Shown: positions 9,401 to 17,450, counted from the first letter of the stretch. The stretch is 64,000 nucleotides of DNA from Nonomuraea helvata (GCF_039535785.1 NZ_BAAAXV010000001.1:3162001-3226000); one strand, 5' to 3'. A program made the numbers and translations. Notes: generated by a model not told the origin, from the sequence alone.

Positions 9401-10274
9401 GGGCCGGCTGCACGAGGCCGCCCAGCACCATACCCGGGCGCTCGCACTGTACCGGCGGCTCGATTCACACATCGGGGTGACGAGCACGCTGGGCGCCCTG
9501 GGCGAGATCGACCACGACCTGGGCCGGCTGGAGACCGCCCGCCGGCGCCTCACCGGCGCCATGCGGCTCTACCAGGAACTCGGCCTCCGGTTCGGCCACG
9601 GCTACTTCCTGCGCTGCCTTGCCGCGCTGGACCGCGACGCCGGCCGCACGAAGGAGGCGCTGGCCCAGGCGCAGGACGCGCTGCGGCTGGCCGGCGAGAT
9701 CCGCGACCGATTCAGCGAGGCCAGGGTCCGGATCGTGCTGGCCGGCATCCACCTGCGGCTCGGCAGCGCCCAGGACGCCGGTGACCACTACCGGCAGGCA
9801 CTCGAGCTGGCGCAGCAGATCCCCAGCCCCGTGTTCGAGGCCGACGCGCAGCTGGGGCTGGCCGACGTCTTCCTCACCCTCGACCAGCCCCACCAGGCCC
9901 TCCAGCGCGCCCACCGCGCGCTGGCCACCGCCGCCGTGGCAGACATGCGCATCCTGGAGGGCCACGCCCACACCACGCTGGCCGCCGCTTACGACCGGCT
10001 CGGCCGCCATCACCAAGCGCTCACGCACGCCCGACAGGCCCTGAAGCTGCACCGCCAGACCGGCCACCGCCTCGGGGTCGCCCGCGCCCTGCAGGTGCTG
10101 GGCTGTGTGCTCCGCGACGCCGGCGCTCCCGAGAGAGCCGAACGCTGCTGGCAGGAAGCCCTGGAGCTGTTCACCGACATCGGCAGCCCGGGGGCGGACG
10201 AGGTCCGCCCCCTGCTCGCTGACCTCACGGGCGTCGACCACTCGCACCCACGGGCCGCGCTGTCCCAGCACTGA
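6447..10274 (+). CDS. XRE-BTAD-NB-ARC-TPR regulator (AfsR/SARP-like), CTG start
   Basis: A giant regulator of about 1,275 residues. Domain order: short coiled coil (about 5-35), XRE helix-turn-helix (about 50-105, RRAGLTQQQLSRRAGVSVRA), OmpR-like DNA-binding plus BTAD (about 136-385), NB-ARC ATPase (about 440-765, P-loop GAAGVGKT near 475 and TSRDR sensor) and a long TPR array (about 850-1230). Such proteins couple nucleotide and ligand sensing to activation of secondary-metabolite genes. The first ATG/GTG/TTG (GTG 6669) would cut through the recognition helix of the XRE domain. No such codon occurs between the upstream stop at 6399 and 6669. CTG 6447 has GGAGG at 6435-6439, seven bases away, so it is the best start. 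Its targets are not obvious nearby. Confidence 0.85.
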   Translation: MKESAEEELARLRRENAELVEQHAKEKAAWEKARAEPDDGSGIGAGEPATFGETLRVYRRRAGLTQQQLSRRAGVSVRAVRDIEQGRVRHPRSESARRLAAAVGLAWGEAATRAEEAPAVPGGLSVDDGSAADGRLSVEVLGPLAIRHGSRTVTGPLMQRSLLGLLALQPGQLVGVDEIIDTLWGEDPPPTCRNLVRSYVARLRALLRPARAGVAPAQVLVSAGGSGGYVFTVGHGELDLLRFDALTAQAHQVRDTDPRAALDLLAQALGCWRGAVLADLPRMRQHPAATAVTQRRVAAALEFADLALGLGAHRQAAERLRALVAVEPLHEGLHARLMLALAGSGEQAAALELFTRFRGLLVRELGVEPGAELRDAQARVLQGDLPRIRPPDRTTASGTTAASMATADTAASGSGVAAPGMTAASVNGRWRPAQLPADVLGFTGRAELLERLDALLEAGESDDAGTTLVLTAIAGAAGVGKTALATHWAHRVAALFPDGQLYINLQGYAQSPPLSSLQALGGLLRAFGVAPEQIPTETEQAAALYRSLLAGKRVLVVLDNTRDAEQVRPLLPGSPGCVVVITSRDRLTGLVATHGAHCVTLDLFTPEEAVALLGRLLGAERVAAEPAAAHELARLCGFLPLALRIAAANLTSRPEKSIAAYLAELEAGDRLGGLAVAGDPQAAVRIAFDHSYDRLPPASRRLFRLLGLVPGPQVSVPGAAALAGVAVEVAGRLLDELADAHLVEPRGHGRYGLHDLLGLYACRRAQQHDGQAQCEAALERLLNWYLHSIDAAAELLYPEEVRLPPLPSAAATSSPTAFIDHSQAAAWLEVELANLVAATRYAADHGPHPAAWRLADALRGYFWQRRPMVEWLLVAQAGLDAATVAGDVRAQALGHLSLGQANRAASRSQPARRHITTALTLARQAGWTDGQAAALFCQANVAMMAGDLHQSADNLAQAVKLYRQSGWLGGEAECLFDLGLTERILGRLHEAAQHHTRALALYRRLDSHIGVTSTLGALGEIDHDLGRLETARRRLTGAMRLYQELGLRFGHGYFLRCLAALDRDAGRTKEALAQAQDALRLAGEIRDRFSEARVRIVLAGIHLRLGSAQDAGDHYRQALELAQQIPSPVFEADAQLGLADVFLTLDQPHQALQRAHRALATAAVADMRILEGHAHTTLAAAYDRLGRHHQALTHARQALKLHRQTGHRLGVARALQVLGCVLRDAGAPERAERCWQEALELFTDIGSPGADEVRPLLADLTGVDHSHPRAALSQH

Positions 10275-10761
10275 CATCATCCACCTGTGGAGCGAGGTCC
10301 GGCAGCTCCACCGGCTGACGGGTACCTGCTTCCACGCGCTCGACTTCCAGGACGGCCAGCACCAGGATGCGCGTCCCAGCAGTCGATCCGTCCCTCGCGC
10401 GAGGGCAGAACTCCATGCACCGGCCGGCAGAACGCGTCGAGCCGGACGGGTGCTGCCGCCGTACGATCGTCGGGCGCGGCGGCGCGTCCCCGGCGGTTAC
10501 GGGTCCGCGAGGTTCTGGACGGGTGGGGATTCTGCTCGCGGCCGCGATCAGTTGCGTACGTTCCGCGGCGTCCAGGTTCAGCGCCTTCGCCAGCGCGGAC
10601 AGGGAGTTGGTTCGTGGGCGATGGGATGCTCCGTGTTCCAGGCGGCGGATGGTACGGACGTTCAACTGGGCCCGCTGGGCCAGCTCGTCCTGGGTCAGCA
10701 GGGCTTGTTCGCGCCAGGTTCGTAGCAGCGTTCCCATGAGCGGTTCTTCGTCGGCCTTCAT
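10225..10761 (-). CDS. XRE family regulator with degenerate C-terminus
   Basis: A 178-residue frame. Residues about 9-75 form a clear XRE helix-turn-helix (TWREQALLTQDELAQRAQLN, then VRTIRRLEHG). The start at 10761 has GAAGGGA upstream. After about residue 80 the sequence is low-complexity and resembles no effector domain. Its last 50 bases overlap the 3' end of the convergent giant regulator. It most likely derives from a longer XRE-ATPase regulator of the same class, truncated by deletion and now ending in foreign sequence. It may still bind DNA. Confidence 0.6.
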   Translation of the reverse strand: MKADEEPLMGTLLRTWREQALLTQDELAQRAQLNVRTIRRLEHGASHRPRTNSLSALAKALNLDAAERTQLIAAASRIPTRPEPRGPVTAGDAPPRPTIVRRQHPSGSTRSAGRCMEFCPRARDGSTAGTRILVLAVLEVERVEAGTRQPVELPDLAPQVDDVSAGTARPVGASGRRP

Positions 10762-11038
10762 GGGTGCGGTTCCCTTCGTGGATGAGGTCGGCGACGACGT
10801 CCGGCTAGGGCAGAAAGGGGTGATGGCCTGCGGCTCTGTGCCGCCTGTCGCAGGTTACTGCGGGGCGCTGGCCGGATCGGTGCAGGATTCGTGCATTGCC
10901 CGGCAGACGCGCAAACAGCGTCTGAGCTGCACCGGAGATGGAGTTCTGCCGCTCGCCGCAGCGGCAGAAGCGGCAGCTTGAGATCCCCTGTCCGATTCGT
11001 ACAAGCCTCGGCTGGGCTGCCTGGATACGTTGTCCCGT

Positions 11039-11407
11039 ATGGACACAAGCGTTATGAAGACGAACGGCCGGAAGCCCAGTGACCTCACTGAGCTGGTCAA
11101 CGTCGGCCGGTCCGTGTCCGGATACTTCGGGCGCATCGGCATCACCGAGATCGCGCAGCTGGTGGGCCGGGACCCGCTCGACCTGTACGAGCGCATGTCC
11201 GCCGCCTTCGGCGAACGGCTCGACCCCTGTCTGCTCGACACCGTCATGTCCGCCGTGGACCAGGCGGAAGGGCGGCCCGCCCGCCCGTGGTGGCACTACA
11301 CCCCTCAGCGCAAACAGCTGCTGGACCAGCGGGGTGGGGTTTCCCCGCAACGAGAACCCGCGTACGGCTCAGACGGCCGTACGCGGGGGCGTCGGGTTAG
11401 CGGTTGA
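11039..11407 (+). CDS. Helix-hairpin-helix protein (Cdd1/mitomycin-resistance-like)
   Basis: About 122 residues. The helix-hairpin-helix core spans LTELVNVGRS, YFGRIGITEIAQLVGRDPLD and LYERM. It is followed by the family signature DPCLLDTVMSAVDQAEG and PWWHYTPQRK, typical of the 'pathogenicity locus' Cdd1 family, a probable DNA-binding fold of unknown role. ATG 11039 or ATG 11054 could be the start; neither has a strong ribosome site. After KQLL the reading runs into a terminator hairpin (11357-11387) and overlaps the convergent secreted gene by 11 bases. The original stop may therefore have been lost and the last 20 or so residues may be readthrough. Confidence 0.75.
   Translation: MDTSVMKTNGRKPSDLTELVNVGRSVSGYFGRIGITEIAQLVGRDPLDLYERMSAAFGERLDPCLLDTVMSAVDQAEGRPARPWWHYTPQRKQLLDQRGGVSPQREPAYGSDGRTRGRRVSG
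11357..11387. terminator. Bidirectional hairpin between convergent genes
   Basis: Perfect stem CCCGCGTACGG/CCGTACGCGGG around a 9-base loop. It lies inside the last codons of the plus-strand HHH gene and just downstream of the stop of the minus-strand secreted gene, so it can serve both. Confidence 0.6.
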
Positions 11408-11777
11408 TGCGGTAGTACACGGTGCACACGAAACGCGTCCCACCCGCCGGGGAGCCCGCACAGGCCGAGTAGCTCTCCGGCGGATGGACCACGACCGACG
11501 AGGTGTCGAGCTTCGTGCCTCTGTTCGGCTGCAGCACGTTCTGCGCTCGCGTGATGCCCTGGTACAGGTCGAGTCTGGCTATCTCCCCCGCCCTCAGGTT
11601 CAGCCCCTGCGCGTGGACGGCACCTGTCTGGTTGTTGCGCCAGAGCTTGGCCGTGACACCGCCCCTGCTGTTCTGTGCCAGCAAGGTGTAGGTCGCGGCG
11701 CTGGCGCTGGGCGCCGTGACCGTGAGAAGGACCGCCGCTGTGGCGACGCTCGTGAGCCCTGCCATCAGAGATTTCAT
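11397..11777 (-). CDS. Small secreted protein
   Basis: A 126-residue protein with a Sec signal peptide (MKSLMAG basic start, hydrophobic core, APSASAA cleavage near residue 28). The mature part is a compact beta-rich domain of about 98 residues with two cysteines (SACAGS, RFVCTVYY) that could form a disulfide. AGGAGA lies 6-12 bases before the ATG, a strong ribosome site. No named family is recognised. Related small exported proteins are common in actinomycetes. Confidence 0.75.
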   Translation of the reverse strand: MKSLMAGLTSVATAAVLLTVTAPSASAATYTLLAQNSRGGVTAKLWRNNQTGAVHAQGLNLRAGEIARLDLYQGITRAQNVLQPNRGTKLDTSSVVVHPPESYSACAGSPAGGTRFVCTVYYRINR

Positions 11778-11941
11778 GAAATTCTCTCCTAAAATGGAAT
11801 TACGTCAGGCATGACATTCGCGACAGGCCATTCAAAATGGCCTCGGCCCGGAAGGGCATGCAGCAGTCTTCACAGGACCGGTCAAGAATGAAAGGCCATC
11901 AGCAGGGCATAAGCCGGACATTGCCCGGGCGCGGGCCTTCG

Positions 11942-12316
11942 TCATGGCCTTGCCTCCCGGACGGTACGGAGCAGCATCAGCGCCGCGGCGTATGCCACGC
12001 CGTACCATGCGGGGAACCAGCCGCCTCCGATCGCGGCGACGGCAAGGCTGATCGCCGACACCGCGGCGAGCAGCAGTGCGGCGGCGGTTCGCTCCCTCGC
12101 TACGTGGGCTGCCACCCCGGCCGCCCCGAGGACGCCCGAGGCGGCGAGGAGATCCGCCACCAGCCACGCGTCGAGCAGTCCCGCCCGCGCCAGCAGGTCG
12201 AGCAGCGGCGGCGGGAGCCACGGCGTCCAGATCCAGCCAGGCCCGCCGGCCAGATTGGCGGCCGAGGGGGCCGCCAGCAGCAGCAGAGCCCACCCGCGCC
12301 GGTGACCACCGCTCAA
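11942..12316 (-). CDS. Small hydrophobic membrane protein
   Basis: A 124-residue protein with about four predicted membrane helices (residues 9-27, 38-52, 55-75, 85-118 region) and an arginine-rich C-terminus (RTVREARP). The ATG at 12316 overlaps the stop of the upstream CU044_5270-type fragment as ATGA, so it was originally the downstream partner of that gene. No family is recognised. With its upstream partner truncated, its expression is uncertain. Confidence 0.6.
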   Translation of the reverse strand: MSGGHRRGWALLLLAAPSAANLAGGPGWIWTPWLPPPLLDLLARAGLLDAWLVADLLAASGVLGAAGVAAHVARERTAAALLLAAVSAISLAVAAIGGGWFPAWYGVAYAAALMLLRTVREARP

Positions 12317-12705
12317 GGCCTTACCCCGGGTCGATCGGTGACCCCGATGTCCAGACGGACAGCAAGCGTCATGATCGTTCCCTTCTTGATCGTGTAGGAG
12401 GGGGCCAGGTTCGTGATCTTCCGGCCCCCTTCCACGCGGACGCCTGGCTCCGGTGCGGTGTGGTCGGCACCGGCGATCGCGCGCTCGCCCAGGTAGGCGT
12501 AGGTGGAGCGGTCGAGCAGGAGTTCATGGCTCACCCAGCCGTCTTCGACCCGGGCCACCGCCACCGCCGGACGCCCGTCGACGTCGACCGCGTCGGGGTT
12601 CACCGTCACCCCAGGGATCTTGGCCATGGCCCGGTAGACGGCCGCCTCCTGCGCCGGAGGCACCTGCAGGTCGCCTGCGACCTCGGAGGAGACCGCGGCG
12701 AGCAG
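12313..12705 (-). pseudogene. CU044_5270 family protein, 5'-truncated
   Basis: Only the C-terminal third survives. PPAQEAAVYRAMAKIPGVTV, followed by VDGRPAVAVARVEDG, TYAYLGERAIA and a final DIGVTDRPGVRP, matches the conserved tail of CU044_5270 proteins, which are membrane-anchored and usually paired with an ECF sigma factor. Homology stops near 12705. Beyond that the frame is an antisense shadow of the roadblock fragment. The N-terminal transmembrane half and the partner sigma gene are missing. Confidence 0.65.
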
Positions 12706-12960
12706 GCCGCGGCGTTGTCCGCGGCGCTCCTCGCGATGAGCAGGCGGATGCTGACCATGACCGGCCAAGGCGCGTTCGAGGAGACCCTCATCTCGGGCAC
12801 CGCCGGCTTCGTGGCGTTCTATGCCGCCGGCCCCACGATCGTCCTCACAGTCCTGGCCGGCCCCGGCGCGAACGTCGGGCTGCTGCGGCTGGAGGGCAGG
12901 AAGACGGCTGCCGCAGTGGCCGCCGTCGCAGCACGTCAACACCGAACCAGCCCCTGGTAG
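12700..12960 (+). pseudogene. Roadblock/LC7 protein, 5'-truncated
   Basis: Reading from codon 12700 gives EQAAALSAALLAMSRRM, then QGAFEETLISGTAGF and GPGANVGLLRLEGRKTAAA. This is the second half of a roadblock/LC7 (MglB-like GTPase regulator) domain. The first half is absent and the frame upstream belongs to the opposite-strand gene. ATG 12736 might still give a 74-residue product. It sits 14 bases before an intact roadblock gene, so the two formed a tandem operon as in actinomycete conservons. Confidence 0.65.
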
Positions 12961-12974
12961 AAAGCGAGGGAGCG

Positions 12975-13346
12975 ATGGCCAGCATGGACGTCTCTCTCAA
13001 GGAGATGATGACGATCGACGGCGCGGTCGGAGCGGCGATCGTCGATCACGGCAGCGGCATGGCGCTGGGCACGCTCGGCGGCTCCAAGGACCTGGACCTC
13101 CAGGTCGCCGCCGCCGGCAACACCGAGGTGGTCAAGGCAAAGCTCCGCACGATGGACTCGCTCGGCCTCAAGGACAGCATCGAGGACATCCTCATCACGC
13201 TGGGCGGCCAGTACCACATCATCCGGCCGATCACGGGGCGTGGGGGCAAGGGGCTCTTCCTCTACCTGGCCCTCGACCGTGCGCGCGGCAACCTGGCGAT
13301 GGCCCGGCACCAACTCCGGACCATCGAGGAGAAGCTGGAGGTCTGA
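12975..13346 (+). CDS. Roadblock/LC7 domain protein
   Basis: A complete 123-residue single-domain roadblock protein. It starts at ATG 12975 with a GAGGGAG ribosome site. It shows the alternating helix/strand pattern MTIDGAVGAAIVDHGSGMAL, then DILITLGGQYHIIRPI and FLYLALDRARGNLAMARHQL. Proteins of this class bind or regulate small Ras-like GTPases and dimerise. No GTPase, histidine kinase or DUF742 gene remains nearby, so this looks like the surviving part of a conservon-type operon. A terminator follows directly. Confidence 0.85.
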   Translation: MASMDVSLKEMMTIDGAVGAAIVDHGSGMALGTLGGSKDLDLQVAAAGNTEVVKAKLRTMDSLGLKDSIEDILITLGGQYHIIRPITGRGGKGLFLYLALDRARGNLAMARHQLRTIEEKLEV

Positions 13347-13352
13347 GCGGGC

Positions 13353-13378
13353 GGCCCGCACCCGTTCGGGTGCGGGCC
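13353..13378. terminator. Terminator hairpin
   Basis: A perfect 12-base stem GGCCCGCACCCG/CGGGTGCGGGCC with TT at the tip. It lies between the convergent roadblock and S33 peptidase genes and has no T-run, as is usual in actinomycetes. Confidence 0.75.
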
Positions 13379-13383
13379 ACCTG

Positions 13384-14928
13384 TCAGCTCGGGATGCCGC
13401 CGCCCGCGCAGCCTCTGCCGATCCGGCCCGTCTCGAAGTACCGCACCACGTCGGCGGCGCACTCGGGCACCCGGGTGGTCGACACGTGCACGTCGTCGGC
13501 GACCGTGTAGACGGTGCCGCCGATCGCGCGCCGCGTCTGCAGGGTCCAGTCGTAGACGGACATGAACTCGTACAGGTGCCCCGCCAGCACCAGTGACCCG
13601 CTGCCCCGCTTCAACGTGGCCTGCTGCACCGGCAGCGGCCAGCCGGCACACATGACGCCCACTCCCCAGGACCGCCCGGTCGCCGGATGGCGCTTCACGA
13701 GCTGCTGGTAGTCACGCCAGGCGGCGTCGAGACCGGCCCGGCTGCCGTCCTCGTTGCACGCGACGGCCAAGTTCATGGTCATGTTCAGCATTTCGGGCGC
13801 GCCGGGCACGGGTGTCCCCATCATCGGAGCGCCGAGCAGCTCCTTGACGGTGGGCGGGGCAGTGGTGCCCGTCGCCGTCCGCAGTTCGGCCAGCGCCCTG
13901 CCCGCGCGTACCCACTCGGTCGAGTTGCGCTTGGCCAGGTCGGCTACGGCCGCGCCGTCGATGGGCCGCCGCACGTCGGTGTAGATCTTGGGGCTCTTGT
14001 CGTACGCGCGGACCAGCTTCGCCACCTCGTCGAGCACCCGCGGGGCGGTGGCACCGAGGCCGTACGTCTCATCGCGGCGGGCCAGCCAGGCGGCCATGCG
14101 CCCGAAATTACGCTCGGCCGCCTCCGCGCTGTCCTTCATGTGCTTGTCGAGACGGGTCCACGGCGGCGCCGTGCTGTCGAGGAAGGCCCGTCCGGTGTGC
14201 TCGGGGAACAGGCTGCGGTACACCATGCCCAGATAGGTGCCCCAGGAGAAGCCGAGCAGGTTGAGCGTGCGCTCACCCAGGGCGGTCCGCACCAGGTCCA
14301 GGTCCTTGGCCACGCTCTCGGTGGTGAGCTGTCCGAGGAAGGCGGGGTCGGTGCCTCCGCACTTCTGGTTGGCGGCGACCTGGGTGTCGTAGATCTTCCT
14401 GGCCGCCTCCTCGGTCAGCGTGCCCGGCTCCTCCGGACCTCCTGGCGTGATGGGGCAGGCGACCTTGGTGCTGTAGCCCACCCCGCGCGGGTCGAAGCCG
14501 ATGATGTCGTAGCGCTCGTTGAGCTTGGCCATCTCCTCGTTCCTGAGCGCGGCCCGCAGGATCGGGTCCAGGTATCCGCTGTTGCCCGGCCCTCCGGGCA
14601 GGACGGCGGTGGCGCCGAACCGGTGGGCCTCGTCCGTGGCGGCCAGCCGCGTCACCGCGATGTCGATCTTCCGCCCGCCGGGGTCGCGGTGGTTCAGCGG
14701 GACGCTGACCGTCCCGCACTCCAGGCGCTTCATCAGGGTACGGAAGGCCGGAACCCGCTCCTCCGTCACACCCAGACTCCGGATCACCTCATCGGAGTAG
14801 GCCGGGCAGGACTTCCACTCCACGGACGAAACGCCGGAGCTCGGGCCGGGGTTCGCGGTGGCGCCCGCAGCGGAAGGATGCGCCGCCAGCACCAGCGCCA
14901 GTGCCGTCAGCCATGTTCGGTACGTCAT
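13384..14928 (-). CDS. Secreted S33 alpha/beta-hydrolase (tripeptidyl aminopeptidase-like)
   Basis: A 514-residue exported hydrolase. A signal peptide covers residues 1-25 (TWLTALALVLAAHPSAAGA). The oxyanion segment is VLPGGPGNSG, then YDIIGFDPRGVGYST precedes the nucleophile elbow GFSWGTYLG. The TAP-like C-terminal domain carries the DDVHVSTTRVPEC histidine. The acid normally found in a 'GEYDxVTP' loop is less clear here (GHLYEFMSVYDW). Cysteines in the cap domain suggest disulfides. The family removes peptides from the N-terminus of extracellular proteins; the substrate is not known. No operon partner is present. Confidence 0.87.
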   Translation of the reverse strand: MTYRTWLTALALVLAAHPSAAGATANPGPSSGVSSVEWKSCPAYSDEVIRSLGVTEERVPAFRTLMKRLECGTVSVPLNHRDPGGRKIDIAVTRLAATDEAHRFGATAVLPGGPGNSGYLDPILRAALRNEEMAKLNERYDIIGFDPRGVGYSTKVACPITPGGPEEPGTLTEEAARKIYDTQVAANQKCGGTDPAFLGQLTTESVAKDLDLVRTALGERTLNLLGFSWGTYLGMVYRSLFPEHTGRAFLDSTAPPWTRLDKHMKDSAEAAERNFGRMAAWLARRDETYGLGATAPRVLDEVAKLVRAYDKSPKIYTDVRRPIDGAAVADLAKRNSTEWVRAGRALAELRTATGTTAPPTVKELLGAPMMGTPVPGAPEMLNMTMNLAVACNEDGSRAGLDAAWRDYQQLVKRHPATGRSWGVGVMCAGWPLPVQQATLKRGSGSLVLAGHLYEFMSVYDWTLQTRRAIGGTVYTVADDVHVSTTRVPECAADVVRYFETGRIGRGCAGGGIPS

Positions 14929-15026
14929 GCGGACCAGCTGTAGTGCAGCGGCGGTTTCCTCCCCGTTTCCATGAGGCGGCTCGAGGGCGAGACCTTGGGC
15001 ATCGGCCGTGACGCCGACTCTCGACG

Positions 15027-15917
15027 TCAGAAGACCCGGGCCAGGACGTTCAGCAGGTGGCGCACAGCGGGCTGCGGCGGGCCGGGCGGCACCGCCAGCG
15101 AGGTGGTCAACGCGGGTTCCGCGAGCGGCCGGATGGCGACCCGGGGCACCTCGGGCAGACCGGCCACCTCGTAGAAGACCGTCCACGACGGAGCGCCGGC
15201 GCCGATGCCGGCCAGGGTCTCGTGGAACGTCGTGAACGGCGGCCCGGCCGGCGGGGCGATCCCGGCCGCCCGGCACGCGTCGGTGACCAGGTCGTGAAAG
15301 GGCGGGTTGTCCTCGCGCGGAGACAGCCGGAGTGGCGCGTCCCCCAGGTCTTCGAGCCGGAGCGTGGCCTGACGCGCCAGCGGGTGCGCGGCGGGCAACG
15401 CCACGTACAGCCGGTCCCGCCAGATCGGCAGGAGCTCCAGGCCGGGCGCGTCGGTGAGTACGCGGACCAGCGCCGCGTCGAGTTCGCCCGAGCGTACGGC
15501 GGACAACCGCGCCGGCAGGGAGAGACGGCGCGGCCGGACCTGGAGGCGCGGCGCCAACGCGGCCAGCTCCTTGAGCAGGCGGTAGATCCGGTCGCCCGGC
15601 CCCTGCACGACACCGAGACGCAGGACCCCCTCGGTGCCCGCGCGGATGTCGGCGGCGACCTGCCGGGTGCGGTCCGCGGCGGCGAGCACGGTACGCGCCT
15701 CCGGCAGCAGCCGCTCCCCCGCACCGGTCAGCCGCACACGCCGGGTCGAACGGTCGAACAGCGACACGCCCAGCTCGCGTTCGAGCCGGAGGACCTGCTG
15801 GCTCACCGCAGACTGCACGATGCTGAGCCGCTCGGCCGCGCGCCCGAACCCACCCTCGTCGGCGACCGCCACGAAGTACGCCAGCTGCCGCAGCTCCACC
15901 CGCGCCCCTCGATTCAT
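15027..15917 (-). CDS. LysR family transcriptional regulator
   Basis: 296 residues. The winged helix-turn-helix is at 9-68 (LRQLAYFVAVADEGGFGRAA, then VQSAVSQQVLRLERELGVSL). The periplasmic-binding-like effector domain is at about 95-290. It reads away from a short cupin-like gene at 16009 across 91 bases, the classic layout for a LysR regulator and its target. The target is now frameshifted. The start at 15917 was taken because the family N-terminus (VELRQL) follows within seven codons. Confidence 0.88.
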   Translation of the reverse strand: MNRGARVELRQLAYFVAVADEGGFGRAAERLSIVQSAVSQQVLRLERELGVSLFDRSTRRVRLTGAGERLLPEARTVLAAADRTRQVAADIRAGTEGVLRLGVVQGPGDRIYRLLKELAALAPRLQVRPRRLSLPARLSAVRSGELDAALVRVLTDAPGLELLPIWRDRLYVALPAAHPLARQATLRLEDLGDAPLRLSPREDNPPFHDLVTDACRAAGIAPPAGPPFTTFHETLAGIGAGAPSWTVFYEVAGLPEVPRVAIRPLAEPALTTSLAVPPGPPQPAVRHLLNVLARVF

Positions 15918-16008
15918 CTGGGTTCGTGATGACTGCCGGTTGCATCCGCTTCTGGTTCGCGGCTGCTTCCCCGGCTCGAATGGATCCCGTTCTCGAGAGG
16001 AGCTGACG

Positions 16009-16252
16009 GTGACTTCCACCATGACGCCGGCCCTGGTCGTCTCCGCCGAGTCCGCGAAGATGTTCTACGTGCTTGGTGGGGAGCCGGAGTTCCTTCTCGG
16101 CGAGAAGGTGACGACCGTCGCCGAGGGCGGGGCGGCTCGGGCGTATCCAGCATGGCCTGAAGCCCGCAGGAGGGCTGCTGCCGGAGCAGGAGCGCTACGA
16201 CGTGCACTTCGTCGAGGCCGCCGTCTGGCAGTCGCCGCGGGGCTCGCGATGA
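16009..16252 (+). pseudogene. Short cupin-like gene, frameshifted
   Basis: GTG 16009 has a strong GAGAGGAG site and opens MTSTMTPALVVSAESAKMF, then FYVLGGEPEFLLGEKVTTVA, which has the beta-strand pattern of a cupin. At about 16128 the frame breaks. The remaining in-phase end (LLPEQERYDVHFVEAAV to the TGA at 16250-16252) is one base out of register. The usual cupin metal histidines are missing. It is divergent from the LysR gene and was probably its target. The family call is tentative. Confidence 0.45.
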
Positions 16253-16287
16253 CCGCCGGGTGGCGAGGCCGCGCGCGAGTCGATCCG

Positions 16288-16328
16288 CCCGCTGTCGCCC
16301 GCCGTGCGGCTGGGCGGGCGACAGCGGG
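16288..16328. terminator. 16-bp terminator hairpin
   Basis: A perfect stem CCCGCTGTCGCCCGCC with its complement and a 9-base loop. It lies between the convergent cupin-like pseudogene and the RCC1-repeat gene. Confidence 0.8.
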
Positions 16329-16454
16329 CCGGCTCCGTCGGCCGTCGGCCGTCGGCGTCACGGCCCCCCGCCGTGGCGCCGACGCCGGTCGCGGTCGAGC
16401 TGTAGCCCGTCTCCGCGATCCTCCGGCCGGCCGACAAGACTCAGCCGGAGAGCG

Positions 16455-17450
16455 TCACAGCACCGCCATGCAGACGTATCCGCACGAGATGCTGCTCACC
16501 CCGCACTGCGCCTCATCGGGGATGTCGAGTTGCCCGTAGACGTTGTACGCCCACACGATGATCTTGCCACTGGCGGTCAGCGCCATGCTGGCCACGATCC
16601 CCGCGGAGATCGCGACAACATCGGACTGCGCCTCGTAGGGAACCTCCAGTTGTCCGTACTGGTTGTCGCCCCATGCGAGCACGGCGCCGTTCTTGAGGGC
16701 CAGGCTGAAACCGGCGCCCGCGGAGATGTCGGTGACACCGGACTGCGCTTCGGCGGGCACGGTCAGGTTCGCAGGAAGGTTGGGCCCCCAAGTGATGACG
16801 CGGCCGTCCTCCCGCAGCGCAAGGGCATGTCCCTGCGCGGAAATCGCGACAATACCCTCCTTCGCCTCGTCAGGAACGGCGACATATCCATTCCATTGGA
16901 GGACGCCGCCGTCCTTGAGAAAGAGGCCGTAGGAGTTTCCACCGTTCGCGCCGGCGATTGCGGTGACCCCGGATTTCGCCGCTTCGGGGAGGGCCAACTG
17001 GGTGTCGTGGGTACCGCCCCAGACGATGACGCCACCGTCCCTGAGCGCAAAGGCATATCGGCCGGCCGTCGCGATCGCCGTGACGTCTCTGGTCGCCACA
17101 ACAGGTACGCGAGACAACCTCTGCTGGTTGGGGTCCTGAAGGTTCAGGTTTCCCCAGATGCTCACCCGCCCGTCCTTGAGCATCAGGTTGTACATGTTCG
17201 CGCATGCCCCGGCCGAGACGGCGGTCACTCCCGACAACCCGGCCGCCGGCACCGCCGGGGCGCTGGCCGGACCCCACTGGATGATCCTGCCCTCGCCCGG
17301 AGCGCACGCCTGCGGCTCGGAGCCGTCGGCTGTGATCGACTTCGTCCCTGCGTAGGCTTGCGCAGTGGACATTTGCGCAATCGTCCCGCCCAGCACGGCG
17401 GCCGGCACACCGACCCCAACCGTACGCATGAGCTGACGCCTACTGATCAC
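16455..17450 (-). CDS. Tat-exported RCC1-repeat protein
   Basis: 331 residues. The N-terminus MISRRQLMRTVGVGVPAAVL has a twin-arginine motif (SRRQLM) and hydrophobic core, with cleavage near AQAYA. The rest is about six degenerate RCC1/beta-propeller repeats of roughly 45 residues. Each pairs a GVTAISAG-type strand with a LALKNGAVLAWGDN-type strand, and each is followed by a P-E-A segment (LPEAAKS, VPDEAKE, VPAEAQS, VPYEAQS, IPDEAQC). Such secreted propellers are usually binding scaffolds. No catalytic residue is evident. A hairpin follows at 16288. Confidence 0.82.
   Translation of the reverse strand: MISRRQLMRTVGVGVPAAVLGGTIAQMSTAQAYAGTKSITADGSEPQACAPGEGRIIQWGPASAPAVPAAGLSGVTAVSAGACANMYNLMLKDGRVSIWGNLNLQDPNQQRLSRVPVVATRDVTAIATAGRYAFALRDGGVIVWGGTHDTQLALPEAAKSGVTAIAGANGGNSYGLFLKDGGVLQWNGYVAVPDEAKEGIVAISAQGHALALREDGRVITWGPNLPANLTVPAEAQSGVTDISAGAGFSLALKNGAVLAWGDNQYGQLEVPYEAQSDVVAISAGIVASMALTASGKIIVWAYNVYGQLDIPDEAQCGVSSISCGYVCMAVL

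Noticed and set aside
11079..11792. A 237-codon plus-strand frame opposite the secreted protein
   Set aside because: It overlaps the HHH gene and the terminator, and lacks a ribosome site and domain. The secreted protein on the other strand has a signal peptide and a strong ribosome site.
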